Below, piece by piece: positions 1 through 7,898 of a stretch of 21,481 bases of DNA. This stretch comes from CAZNRY01 sp964575675 (lineage in GTDB: Bacteria; Eisenbacteria; RBG-16-71-46; CAIMUX01; VGJL01), in the NCBI GenBank assembly GCA_964575675.1, contig CAZNRY010000054.1:1-21481 (forward strand), in the 5' to 3' direction. The notes beneath the pieces were generated by a model. It made no database searches and was not told the origin of the DNA. It saw nothing but the letters and a program-made list of their open reading frames with translations. The stretch's first letter is position 1. Every line of letters starts with the position of its first letter. Made by a program: the position numbers and the translations under genes.

Positions 1-1750
1 CTTTGGGCGGCCATACTGGTTCACCTCCGCGTCGGCCGGTCTCTATCGGCCATTGACGACGCTCGGTTTCGCCGTGGATTGGGCGCTCGGAAAGGGAAGT
101 CCCCGGCCGTTCCTGATCGGCAACATCGTCCTGCACGCGATCGCGACGCTCCTCGTCTTCCTCCTGATGAGACGGTTGTTCCCCCGCCGGGAGGGGGCCG
201 GATGGACGGTCGCGGCCCTCTTCGCGGTGCATCCGCTCCACGTTGAGGCCGTCGCCGGAATCGTGGGCCGCGCCGAGGTCCTATGCGCCGTCCTCGTGCT
301 CTGGTGCTATCTCGCGTGGTTGGATGCGGAGAGAAAGCCCGCATCGCCCCGGCGGCTCCTCCCGCCATTGCTCTGGCTCGGCGCTCTTCTCGCGAAGGAG
401 AGCGCGATCATGCTTCCCCTCCTTCTGCTGCTCCATCGCCGCGGCTGGCTGCCCGGCGCCCCTAGCGGCGGCCCGCGGAAATCCGACCTCGCGTGGGTTG
501 CCGCCCTTCTCGTCGCGGCCTTCCTCCGGTTCCACGCTCTCGGGGGCCTTCGCTCTCCCGCAATCGACATGGTGGACAACCCGCTGGTCCGGGTCGGTCC
601 CCTCGGGCGCGCCGTGGGCGCGGGGGGCATCCTCGCGCGTCAACTCCTGCAGACAGTAACGGGACTCGGTCTCTCGGCCGACTACTCGTACGCGGCGATT
701 AGACCGGGTGCCGCCCTCTATGTCGCGGGCGCACTGACGTTCGCGATCGTCTCCGTCCTCGCCGTGCTCGCCTTCCGCAGGGCCCGGCAAAGCATCGAGG
801 CGTGGGGAATCGCATTCTTCCTGATCTTCTGGTTCGTGACGAGCAACCTCATCATTGCGATCGGCACGGCCCAAGCCGACCGCCTGTTCTACCTCCCGTT
901 GCTCGGCCTCCTCGCGGCCGCCGTATCGCTGTTGCTCCGGCTCGCGCCGCGGGTCCGCCATCGCTGGCTGGGATGGGGCTTCTTCGCGCTCCTCATCGCT
1001 GCCGGCGCGGCCCGGTCGATCGACCGCGCCGGGGAGTGGAAGAACGAGCGCACCCTCTACGAGAGCGCGGTCCGGGTTGAACCGATGAGCGTGAAGGCCC
1101 GCTGGAACCTCTCGGTCGTCCTGCTGAACGAGGAAGGGGAGAGATCCGCCGCGCGCGTCCTTGAGATTCTCGAGCCCGTCGCCCGATGGGCGCCCGACCA
1201 CGCCGGCACGCTCTTTCGCCAGGCGGTCGCCTTCATGTTCCTCGATGAGAATGAGCAGGCGGACTCTCTTTTCCACGCCGCCTTGCGGGCGGGAACGCCC
1301 GACTCGGTCGATGCCCACATCGAGTTGGGCAACCTCGCACTCCAGCGGCAAGACGGCGAGACCGCTCTCGAGGAGTTCGACGCCGCCGGGAGGATGAACG
1401 AGCTGCCCGAACACGTGGCCATAGGACGCGCCTCCGCCCTGAGCATCATGGGGCGGTATCGGGAGTCGGCCGACGCATGGGGGCCGATCCTCGCCCGGCA
1501 CCCGGACTCCGCCTCCGTGCGCGTGGCCTACGCCTATAATCTGAGAGAGGCGGGCGATCCGGGCATGGCGATTGCCATTCTGGAGGAAGGGCTCCGCCGC
1601 GGCCGGAATCCTCGCGTGATCGACGAGCTCGCCGAGGCGTATCTCGCCGCGGACCGGATTGCGGATGCGCGCGCTCTGCGCGCGTCGATCACCGATCCCG
1701 ACCTGGCGCGGAGGATCGATCGGGGTCCGGCCGCGGGCAGGGTCGACTAA
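1..1750 (+). CDS. TMTC-like membrane glycosyltransferase with C-terminal TPRs (5'-truncated)
   Basis: The frame is open from position 2 with no stop or start before the window edge, so the N-terminus lies outside; about 582 residues are visible. The TTG at 53 is not the start, because the conserved LYRPLTTL stretch spans it. Motifs typical of the TMTC/DUF1736 family of GT-C-fold proteins follow: HPLHVEAVAGIVGRAE and LLAKESAIMLPLL. Many hydrophobic membrane segments cover roughly the first 325 visible residues. The rest is soluble, helical and Ala/Leu-rich in a TPR-like pattern (for example AHIELGNLALQRQDGETALE). Eukaryotic TMTCs are O-mannosyltransferases; the bacterial members are mostly uncharacterised, so lipid-linked sugar transfer at the inner membrane is inference. 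The catalytic acidic loop of the GT-C fold would be in the missing part. The TAA stop overlaps the murJ stop by 4 nt, tail to tail. Confidence 0.82.
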   Translation, partial: FGRPYWFTSASAGLYRPLTTLGFAVDWALGKGSPRPFLIGNIVLHAIATLLVFLLMRRLFPRREGAGWTVAALFAVHPLHVEAVAGIVGRAEVLCAVLVLWCYLAWLDAERKPASPRRLLPPLLWLGALLAKESAIMLPLLLLLHRRGWLPGAPSGGPRKSDLAWVAALLVAAFLRFHALGGLRSPAIDMVDNPLVRVGPLGRAVGAGGILARQLLQTVTGLGLSADYSYAAIRPGAALYVAGALTFAIVSVLAVLAFRRARQSIEAWGIAFFLIFWFVTSNLIIAIGTAQADRLFYLPLLGLLAAAVSLLLRLAPRVRHRWLGWGFFALLIAAGAARSIDRAGEWKNERTLYESAVRVEPMSVKARWNLSVVLLNEEGERSAARVLEILEPVARWAPDHAGTLFRQAVAFMFLDENEQADSLFHAALRAGTPDSVDAHIELGNLALQRQDGETALEEFDAAGRMNELPEHVAIGRASALSIMGRYRESADAWGPILARHPDSASVRVAYAYNLREAGDPGMAIAILEEGLRRGRNPRVIDELAEAYLAADRIADARALRASITDPDLARRIDRGPAAGRVD

Positions 1751-3345
1751 CTCCGGGCGAGGCGGCCGCGCGTGAGGCGTCGGAGAAGCGACCGCGATTC
1801 GCCCGCCCCGAGCGCGTAGCTCAGTCCGAGATAGACCGCCCCGTATGCGGTGAGGATTCCGATTCCAATCGGGAGCGACCTCTCCCCATGCATCAAGAGC
1901 TTCATGCACCAGGCCGAGAAAGCCCCCACAACCGCGGCCGTCCAAAGTAGCGCGAGGGACCGCCCAGGCGGCCCGGTCTTCCCGATCCGCCGGTTCATGG
2001 CGCGGCGAAGCAGCGCGTACTCAATCCATCCGACGATCCCCCCGGCGGCGGTGAGACCCGCGACCCCCCAGCGGCGATCGACCCCCAGCCAGCCGGGCAG
2101 GTGAAAGGCCGCCAGATAGCCGAGCGACGTGCTCAGAGCGACGCGTGCGATGGCGTAGCGGAGCGGTGTGCGCGTGTCGCGCATCGCGTAGAAAGTCGAG
2201 GCGTAGAGACGTCCCCAAGTGGTCGCGAGAAGACCGATCGATGCCCCTGCCAGCACCGTCCAGACATAGACCGAGTCGGCGCGTCCGAATCGTCCGGTCT
2301 GGTAGATCGCGGCGGTGACGAGATCCCCAAGCGCAAGGAAGGCGACGCTCGAAGGAATGACGAAGAATGCGATGCGGCGGAGACCCGCGTCGAGGCGCGC
2401 CCTCAGCTCTGTGTGTACTTCCGCCGTCCCGCCGACCGCTCCCGACATCAGCGGAAGCTCGGCGGCCGAGACGGACATCCCGAAGAGACTCACCGGAAGC
2501 AGATAGATCGTCTGCGCGTTGTACAGAGCCGTGACGGCGCCCGTGGAGAGGAAGCTGACCAGCAGGTTGTCGATGTAGGCGCTGATCTGGACCACGCCCC
2601 GGCCCATGAAGACCGGGCCGAAGCTGCCCACGACCTGTCGCACGTGCGCGGAGCGGAACCTCGGCCTGAAATCGAACCCGCGCGCCAACCGCCGGACGGT
2701 CGGAAGTTGAACGGCGAACTGAAGCGCGCTCCCAGCCACGGAGCCCCACGCCGTCGCCTCCGCGAGCGAACGCTCGCCGAGCCGCCCGCCGAACCCGAGG
2801 AGCGTGCCGATCATCACGGCGTTCCAGGCGAGCGGCGCCGCATAGGAGAGGAAGAACTTCCGGTGGCTGTTCAGAACCCCCAGACACCATGCCGACAGCA
2901 CGAGGAACCCCGTTCCGGGGAAGACAATCCTCGTCACGTGGACGAGGAACGCTCGTTTCTCGAGAGCGAATCCCGGCGCTATCGCTTCGACCAGCCACGG
3001 CGCGGCGAGAACCCCGAGCAGAACGAGCAGCGATACGACAAGGGCGAGCAGGGAGAAGACGGCGCCGGCAACGCGGTCCGCCTCGCGCCGATCGCCCTGG
3101 GCGACCAGGCGCGCATAGACCGGGATGAAGGATGCCGAGAGAACGCCCTCCCCAAAGAGGTTCTGAAGGAAGTTCGGGATCTTGAACGCTGCCTTGAAGA
3201 CGTCCCCGGCGTCTGAGAGGCCGAAGAAGTGAGAGAAGATCCGCTCCCGCACGAGCCCGGCAACGCGGCTCAACAGGATCCCGGCGGCTACGAGACTCGC
3301 ATGGCGGCCCGAGTGCGGGTCGGGGACGGTTGCGCCTGCCTGCAT
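1747..3345 (-). CDS. murJ: Lipid II flippase MurJ (MviN family)
   Basis: A 532-residue polytopic membrane protein of the usual MurJ length with about 14 hydrophobic segments. MurJ flips lipid II across the inner membrane for peptidoglycan synthesis. The N-terminal signature is clear: SRVAGLVRERIFSHFFG, then FKIPNFLQNLFGEGVLSASF and IPVYARL. The conserved arginines in the SRVAGLVRER segment, implicated in lipid II transport, are present. The ATG at 3345 is preferred; its A is the last base of the upstream TGA (TGATG), a one-base overlap that predicts translational coupling to the TonB-like gene. A TTG three bases upstream is less likely. The gene ends in a 4-nt convergent overlap with the TMTC-like gene, leaving no room for a terminator between them. 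Product identity is secure. Why it sits behind a TonB-like gene is not obvious. Confidence 0.95.
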   Translation of the reverse strand: MQAGATVPDPHSGRHASLVAAGILLSRVAGLVRERIFSHFFGLSDAGDVFKAAFKIPNFLQNLFGEGVLSASFIPVYARLVAQGDRREADRVAGAVFSLLALVVSLLVLLGVLAAPWLVEAIAPGFALEKRAFLVHVTRIVFPGTGFLVLSAWCLGVLNSHRKFFLSYAAPLAWNAVMIGTLLGFGGRLGERSLAEATAWGSVAGSALQFAVQLPTVRRLARGFDFRPRFRSAHVRQVVGSFGPVFMGRGVVQISAYIDNLLVSFLSTGAVTALYNAQTIYLLPVSLFGMSVSAAELPLMSGAVGGTAEVHTELRARLDAGLRRIAFFVIPSSVAFLALGDLVTAAIYQTGRFGRADSVYVWTVLAGASIGLLATTWGRLYASTFYAMRDTRTPLRYAIARVALSTSLGYLAAFHLPGWLGVDRRWGVAGLTAAGGIVGWIEYALLRRAMNRRIGKTGPPGRSLALLWTAAVVGAFSAWCMKLLMHGERSLPIGIGILTAYGAVYLGLSYALGAGESRSLLRRLTRGRLARS

Positions 3346-4100
3346 CAATCGACCAGCCGGTAGCGAAACGGCACGATGACGGTGAAGTTGATGTGCCGGG
3401 ATCCGACCCTGTATGGCTTGAACTCCCAGAGTCGCATCGCACGAACGGATGCGTCCTCAAGCAGCGCGTTCGGAGCGGGCCCTTCGAGCGTTCGGACCGA
3501 GAGCACCTTTCCCAAGCTGTCCACGCGCACCTCGAGCTTGATCAATCCCTCGATACCAGAGCGGACCGCTGCCGCCGGGTATTCCGGACGAACGAGCTTC
3601 AGGATCTGGATATTATCCGAGTGCGCGACCTTCGACGCCCCGGGGGAATAGAGCCAATCCTCTCCCAGCTCGATCACGACCGGGCTGCCCGGATCCCCCG
3701 GTTGCGGCCGCCCCGGCCGCCCCTTCGTTCCGGCCCCCTGCGGATCGTACCGGCCCGCCGAGGCTTTCGCGGCGCGGTCGTCCACGAGGTCGGGATTGGG
3801 CTCCGTGCCCACGACCGACACGTTGATCAGCTCAGCGGGGCCTTGGTAGCGGGGAGCGCGCACCAGCGATATCCGCTTCGCGTGAGGATCATCGAGGGGC
3901 GCGAGCTCCCCCATCCTCGGAAGCCCCGGAAAACCGATCAACACCTTCGGGCCCAGAAGACGCAGGAGGGGCATCGGATTGACACAGAGAGCCGCCACGA
4001 GGTGCACGCCGATGGAGAAAAGGCAGGCCCGATGAAGGGCCCGCCGATAGGCGGGCCTGCGGTTCTCGGCACGGATGGACAGGACGGCGTCGGTGGGCAT
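3345..4100 (-). CDS. TonB-family C-terminal domain protein
   Basis: A 251-residue protein with TonB architecture: a basic cytoplasmic N-terminus, one membrane segment at about residues 25-47, a Pro/Gly-rich periplasmic linker (GRPGRPQPGDPGS) and a TonB C-terminal domain over roughly the last 85 residues. That domain has the family pattern PEYPAAAVRSGIEGLIKLEV, a DSLGKV turn and the RLWEFKPYRVG motif. TonB proteins pass proton-motive energy to outer-membrane partners, normally with ExbB and ExbD, but no exbBD or receptor gene is in the window. It could instead be a TonB-like scaffold. Start: the ATG at 4100 follows an AAGGGGGG purine run; the in-frame GTG at 4106 lies too close to that run. 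A promoter lies just upstream, and murJ is coupled downstream. Confidence 0.85.
   Translation of the reverse strand: MPTDAVLSIRAENRRPAYRRALHRACLFSIGVHLVAALCVNPMPLLRLLGPKVLIGFPGLPRMGELAPLDDPHAKRISLVRAPRYQGPAELINVSVVGTEPNPDLVDDRAAKASAGRYDPQGAGTKGRPGRPQPGDPGSPVVIELGEDWLYSPGASKVAHSDNIQILKLVRPEYPAAAVRSGIEGLIKLEVRVDSLGKVLSVRTLEGPAPNALLEDASVRAMRLWEFKPYRVGSRHINFTVIVPFRYRLVD
4023..4060 (-). repeat. Two mutually exclusive hairpins early in the TonB-like mRNA
   Basis: A perfect 8-bp inverted repeat, GGCCCGCC (4038-4045) and GGCGGGCC (4050-4057), encloses a 4-nt loop. A second, 9-bp pairing, GCAGGCCCG (4023-4031) with CGGGCCTGC (4052-4060), uses some of the same bases, so only one can form. Both lie 40-78 nt into the coding sequence. 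They could tune early translation, or they may simply reflect GC-rich arginine codons. Confidence 0.4.
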
Positions 4101-4123
4101 CCCCACCCCCCTTCACAGGGAGG

Positions 4124-4152
4124 ATAACAGAGCGATGCGAGTGACGAATCAA
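4124..4152 (-). promoter_or_regulatory. Predicted sigma70-type promoter of the TonB-like/murJ pair
   Basis: On the minus strand, TTGATT (4152-4147) and TGTTAT (4129-4124) are separated by 17 nt. Each box matches 4 of 6 consensus bases. The predicted start of transcription would be near 4117, giving a short leader before the ATG at 4100. Confidence 0.45.
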
Positions 4153-4177
4153 GCGGCGAACCGGACAGGCCGCGGCC

Positions 4178-4283
4178 CGCCCTCGCTTTGCGCATCTTGA
4201 CACGCTCACCTGGCGAGTCATTCGGGGCGCGCCTGGCCGCACTACCGGTTTCCTTCGGGCCGCTCGCCCTCGCTTTGCGCATC
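4178..4283. repeat. Pair of 19-bp direct repeats
   Basis: CGCCCTCGCTTTGCGCATC occurs identically at 4178-4196 and 4265-4283, 87 bp apart. Flanking sequence is only loosely similar (GGCCGC-rich on the left). No third copy was seen in this region, so it is not an array. It could be a pair of protein-binding sites between the divergent promoters or the remnant of a local duplication. Confidence 0.6.
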
Positions 4284-4386
4284 CCGCTCGGGCCGGCTAA
4301 ACAAGCAGGGCGCCGGCCTCGCGGGCGCGCATGCTCGGGCTGGACGCCCCTGCAGCAGTATGCGCATCCACTCGACGATGCGTCAG

Positions 4387-4416
4387 TTGACATGGTCGTT
4401 TCCGCCCGCGTAGAGT
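4387..4416 (+). promoter_or_regulatory. Predicted promoter of the thiol-redox operon
   Basis: A perfect -35 TTGACA (4387-4392) is followed after 18 nt by TAGAGT (4411-4416), which matches 4 of 6 bases of the -10 consensus. It lies about 85 nt before the ATG at 4502. Confidence 0.5.
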
Positions 4417-4501
4417 GACCTCGCCGCTGAATCGTTGCTGGCCGCACGGATTCATTCTCGAATCTCGATCCGCTCTCGTGATCGACCGAAGGGATTTCGC
4501 C

Positions 4502-5113
4502 ATGCTGGATGGAGCGCGGCGCGCCGCCGGACGGTTTGGGGCCCGCCTGTTCGCGATTCTCTGTTTCGCGATCCTCTTCGCCTACCCTTCCGGCCACGCT
4601 GCCGGCGAGCAGGCCGCCGCGTCCGCCCCCAGCGGTCCGTCCCGGGAAACGGCCATGAAGGCGGCCAGCTTCCGGGCGAAGGATCTGAAGGGCCAGATCG
4701 TCGATCTCGCCGAGCTTCTCGAGAAAGGGCCCGTCTTCCTCCACTTCTGGACGACCTGGTGCCCCTCGTGCCAGCGGGAGATGACCCGGCTCGATCGTCT
4801 CCACCGCGCCTATCGCGACAAGGGGTTTCATGTCGTGGCAATCGCTCAGGATGATGCGAAGACCGTGCAGAAGATCAAGCCTCTCGTCACGAGCAAGAAG
4901 TTTCTGATGACGGTGATCGCCGATTCGAACAAGGAGATCGGAAACCGCTACAACGTGAGGCAGTATCCAACTTGCTTCCTCATCGCGAAGGACGGCGCGA
5001 TCGTCCACTACGCGCAGGGATACATCCCCGGCGATGAGGATCAGCTCGAGGGACTCGTGCGAAAACTGCTCGGTCTGGAGCCTAGCCCCGCAGGATCGGG
5101 AAGCGCGAAATGA
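4502..5113 (+). CDS. TlpA/ResA-like periplasmic thioredoxin-fold protein
   Basis: A 203-residue protein with an N-terminal signal or anchor helix at about residues 15-34, then a thioredoxin fold. The active site is WCPSC (Cys87, Cys90) in the context FLHFWTTWCPSC, and the cis-proline is in QYPT (Pro157). Members of the family reduce or exchange disulfides in the periplasm, for example in cytochrome c maturation. Start: the ATG at 4502 has AAGGGA at 4489-4494 with 7-nt spacing and places the signal segment correctly; an in-frame upstream start at 4415 would add residues without signal character and lies on the predicted -10 box. It overlaps the next gene by ATGA (5110-5113), so the two are translationally coupled. 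Partners are likely the cysteine-bearing products of the two following genes (inference). Confidence 0.9.
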   Translation: MLDGARRAAGRFGARLFAILCFAILFAYPSGHAAGEQAAASAPSGPSRETAMKAASFRAKDLKGQIVDLAELLEKGPVFLHFWTTWCPSCQREMTRLDRLHRAYRDKGFHVVAIAQDDAKTVQKIKPLVTSKKFLMTVIADSNKEIGNRYNVRQYPTCFLIAKDGAIVHYAQGYIPGDEDQLEGLVRKLLGLEPSPAGSGSAK

Positions 5114-6588
5114 GCCTGCGGCGCCTGATCGCTTCGGTCGTGATCCTGCTCGCAGGCTTTTGCGTCTCCGCTGGGATGGCCGCCAACGCGGAGGTCAGGG
5201 GGGCCTATCAACTCGAGGGGTACTACAACACCGGGCTGAAGGAGAATGTCGCCGACCAGCGCCTGGATCTCGGAACCGCCTGGAACCGCTTCTCCGCGGG
5301 CATCGTCTTCCTCTCTCATGCTCCGTCGAACCCACAGCTGCTCGATCCGAACAGCTATGGTCCGCAGACGGCGGGGATCCGCAAGCGATGGGTGACGGCC
5401 AGCCACGGACCGGTCGATGTGCGCCTCGGAGATTCCTACGCGACATTCGGCTCCGGGATGGTCCTTCGGATCATCGAGGACCAGACGGTCGACTTTGACA
5501 ATGCAATTGATGGCGGGGCGGTGAAGGTCGCCTGGCGGCAATTCACCCTCGAGGGAATCTCCGGGGCGAACAGCTACGGCGAGACCCGGACGCTCGTCAA
5601 GGGTCTCTCGGGCCGCGCGGAGCTCGGTGGAGGCTGGCAGGCGGGCGTGAATGGGGCCGTGGTCGATTCGGTTTCCGGCGAGGCGTCCCGACCCGGCCGC
5701 GACCAGATCGGGGGATTCCAGATCGTCGGATCGCTCCCAGCGGGCGCGAGCCTCACCGCGGAGTACGCGGCGCGGCGTTACGATCCCGAGAGGCAGGGAC
5801 GGCGCCCTCCTGCCGACGGACACGCGGCCTATGCCGCGCTGAGCGGAGGCCGCGGTCCCCTGACCCTTCTCGTGGAGGCGAAGGACCTTCTCCGTTTCGC
5901 TCACGCCTACGCGATCCCGCCGACCACCGTCCCCCAGCACTCGACCGCCCTTCTAAACCGTGGATCCCATGCCCCCAACATCCGCCTGGACGACGAGCGC
6001 GGCCTCCAATCGGAAGCGATCCTGATCCTCGGACCGTCCGTGACGCTGACCGGAAACTACAGCGCCTCGGAGGCCCGCCACGCCGCGCTGCCTGCATGGG
6101 AAACATTGGGACAGCTCGAGGCGGAGTGGCTTCGGTCCCACTGGATCCTTCGCGCGGCGGAGACCGAGGAGCGCATTGTCGAGGGCGACCACCGCTCCTT
6201 CCTCAATCGAATCACCTACGGCGGCGATTGGATGCGCCCGATGGGAGGCTGGTCGCTCGAGCTCGGCATGGAGACCCAGGAAGTCCTCAAGCAGAACATC
6301 GCGCGCCGCACCTACGAAGCGCCGCGAACGTACCGCGACTCGATCGCCGCGCTGACGATAGGAAGGGCCCCGCGACATATTTGGAGCGCCACGGCGGAGT
6401 GGACGACCGACGGCCAATCGCCGAAGGACTTCTGGCTCTGGATCGAATGGGGAGTGCGGCTCGGCGTGCTCGGCCAGCTCAATCTCGCCGGCGGGTCCTT
6501 GCGCGGCGGGCAGGTCTGCTCGGGAGGCGTCTGCAAAGTGGTCGCCCCGTTCGAAGGAGGTCGGATTGAACTCCTCGCCAACTTCTAG
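5110..6588 (+). CDS. DUF6029-like outer-membrane beta-barrel protein with C-terminal CxxxxC
   Basis: A 492-residue protein with a signal peptide (about residues 1-24, ending GMAANA) and alternating-hydrophobicity strands to the end. The last residue is Phe in RIELLANF, as in a BAM-recognised terminal strand. The N-terminal part has GDSYATFGSGMVLRI, resembling the DUF6029 family of FCB-group bacteria; this assignment is from memory of the family and is not certain. The mature protein has only two cysteines, Cys470 and Cys475 in QVCSGGVCK, placed in what should be the last loop before the final strand. Encoded in a coupled operon with a TlpA-like and a CPYC protein, this pair is a plausible redox substrate or metal-binding loop. 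Function unknown. Confidence 0.75.
   Translation: MSLRRLIASVVILLAGFCVSAGMAANAEVRGAYQLEGYYNTGLKENVADQRLDLGTAWNRFSAGIVFLSHAPSNPQLLDPNSYGPQTAGIRKRWVTASHGPVDVRLGDSYATFGSGMVLRIIEDQTVDFDNAIDGGAVKVAWRQFTLEGISGANSYGETRTLVKGLSGRAELGGGWQAGVNGAVVDSVSGEASRPGRDQIGGFQIVGSLPAGASLTAEYAARRYDPERQGRRPPADGHAAYAALSGGRGPLTLLVEAKDLLRFAHAYAIPPTTVPQHSTALLNRGSHAPNIRLDDERGLQSEAILILGPSVTLTGNYSASEARHAALPAWETLGQLEAEWLRSHWILRAAETEERIVEGDHRSFLNRITYGGDWMRPMGGWSLELGMETQEVLKQNIARRTYEAPRTYRDSIAALTIGRAPRHIWSATAEWTTDGQSPKDFWLWIEWGVRLGVLGQLNLAGGSLRGGQVCSGGVCKVVAPFEGGRIELLANF
6553..6560 (+). promoter_or_regulatory. Strong ribosome binding site that fixes a TTG start
   Basis: GAAGGAGG lies 5 nt before TTG at 6566-6568, inside the end of the preceding gene. 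The next residues form a signal sequence, so the rare TTG start is well supported. Confidence 0.75.
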
Positions 6589-7879
6589 AATCCGGACGCT
6601 TCTCCTCACCGTCGTGCTTGCCTGCGCCCTCGGCGCGGGGTGCATGGAGGACACGGGGCACCTGACGCAGGCGCCGGTCGCCCTTCGCTTCTCCTCCGAG
6701 ATCCCGGGGGGCACGAAGGGAGCGCGCGTACTCCTCGACGGCCGCGTGATCACCGACTCCCTCGCGACCGCGGAACTGGATCTCATCGTCGATGCCGGCA
6801 ACCACGAACTGATCGTCCACAAGGACTGCGTGGCGGTGACCCCGGCCGAGACCCTCGCCTTCGTGGTCCGGGGCGGGCAGCCGCTCGCGCTCGATTTCTC
6901 GCTCCGACCTCTGAGCGGCCTCGTGATCATCTCCGAGCCCGAAGGCCTCCCCATCTGGCTGGACGATCGGCCGACCGGCGAGGTCACCCCCGCATCGCTC
7001 CCCTGTCTGCCCCCCGGTAGTCACACCGTTCGCGTCTCGCCCTCCGCGTTCGGGCAAACGGGATTCGCCGCCGTCGGCGACACGGTGAAGAGCGTCGACC
7101 TGGCCGAAGGAATCGCGAGCCTGCGGTTCGATCTCATCTTCATGCCGCGCCCACAGCCCCGCGGCGTGCTTTTCGAGATCTTCACCTCGACCTATTGCCC
7201 CTACTGCGGTCCCGCGGATCAGGCCGCCGCCGAGTTGGACGCGGATCCGGCATTCGCGCGCGACCGGCTCTCGGTCACGCAGATCCATCTCTGGTGGAAT
7301 GGGCTCGATCCCCTTTTCAACGAGGTCCTCGGCGCCCGGGCCGACTACTATCGGATCGAACCGTCCACCTCGCCCCATGCGATCTTCAACGGTAGCGATC
7401 GCGTCACGGGAACGTCGTATCCAGATCTCGAGGAAATCTACCGCACGCGGATTTCGAGGACGTACGGACAGCCGGGAAAGGCCGGGCTTTACTGGACGAA
7501 CCCCCGGTTGGAGAACGGTCGGATCATGGGACGGCTGCGGTTCGTCGCGATTGCGGACCTCTCGGACCATCTGTCGCTCGACTTGCGCGCCTTCTACGCG
7601 AAGGACAGCCTGCGGATCACAGACCCGGAGCGAAACCCGAACGATCTCGAATTCGTGCAGGGGGCGCGGGACTACCTGGAGCCGATCGACCTCCTCGCGG
7701 CGGGAGCGGTCGCCCCGGGGAGCTTTCTCGACGTGGAGGTCTCCTTCGACCTCGGGATCGACGAGCTCCCCTCCTACATCGACTCGAGCGCGGAGGCTTT
7801 GCGGCTCGTGGCTTACGTGCAGGACAACTCGACCCTCGAAGTTCTACAGTGCCGACAGGTTCGCGTGGCCCGTCCGTAG
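6566..7879 (+). CDS. Omp28-like thioredoxin-fold envelope protein with PEGA domain
   Basis: A 437-residue protein. The N-terminus is lipoprotein-like with ALGAGC (Cys26), although the -3 residue is Gly, so the lipobox is imperfect. Residues about 114-165 match a PEGA domain (VIISEPEGLPIWLDDRPTGE, then PPGSHTVRV), a small beta-fold often found in surface proteins. From about residue 200 there is a thioredoxin-like fold with EIFTSTYCPYCGPADQA (Cys211, Cys214) and a candidate cis-proline in STSPHAIF (Pro270), as in Omp28-related outer-membrane proteins. It overlaps the DUF6029-like gene by 23 nt, starts with TTG behind a strong RBS and ends the operon. The likely role is thiol-disulfide exchange at the outer membrane or cell surface. 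The substrate is unknown; the neighbouring CxxxxC barrel is the obvious candidate. Confidence 0.8.
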   Translation: MNSSPTSRIRTLLLTVVLACALGAGCMEDTGHLTQAPVALRFSSEIPGGTKGARVLLDGRVITDSLATAELDLIVDAGNHELIVHKDCVAVTPAETLAFVVRGGQPLALDFSLRPLSGLVIISEPEGLPIWLDDRPTGEVTPASLPCLPPGSHTVRVSPSAFGQTGFAAVGDTVKSVDLAEGIASLRFDLIFMPRPQPRGVLFEIFTSTYCPYCGPADQAAAELDADPAFARDRLSVTQIHLWWNGLDPLFNEVLGARADYYRIEPSTSPHAIFNGSDRVTGTSYPDLEEIYRTRISRTYGQPGKAGLYWTNPRLENGRIMGRLRFVAIADLSDHLSLDLRAFYAKDSLRITDPERNPNDLEFVQGARDYLEPIDLLAAGAVAPGSFLDVEVSFDLGIDELPSYIDSSAEALRLVAYVQDNSTLEVLQCRQVRVARP

Positions 7880-7898
7880 GAAGGAATCGTCCCCCGGC

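Larger units (their letters stand above)
4101..4501. other. Divergent intergenic region between the TonB-like and tlpA-like genes
   Basis: About 400 nt without a supported gene. It holds the predicted minus-strand promoter at 4124-4152, a 19-bp direct repeat (4178-4196 and 4265-4283) and the predicted plus-strand promoter at 4387-4416. I see no RNA gene or clear terminator in it. Confidence 0.6.

Noticed and set aside
281..1945. Long minus-strand open frame opposite the TMTC-like gene
   Set aside because: Composition is charged low-complexity typical of antisense frames in GC-rich DNA, with no domain, while the plus strand carries family motifs.
4197..4222. TTGACA at 4197-4202 as a promoter
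   Set aside because: No acceptable -10 box occurs 16-18 nt downstream; the TTGACA at 4387 is better placed and better paired.
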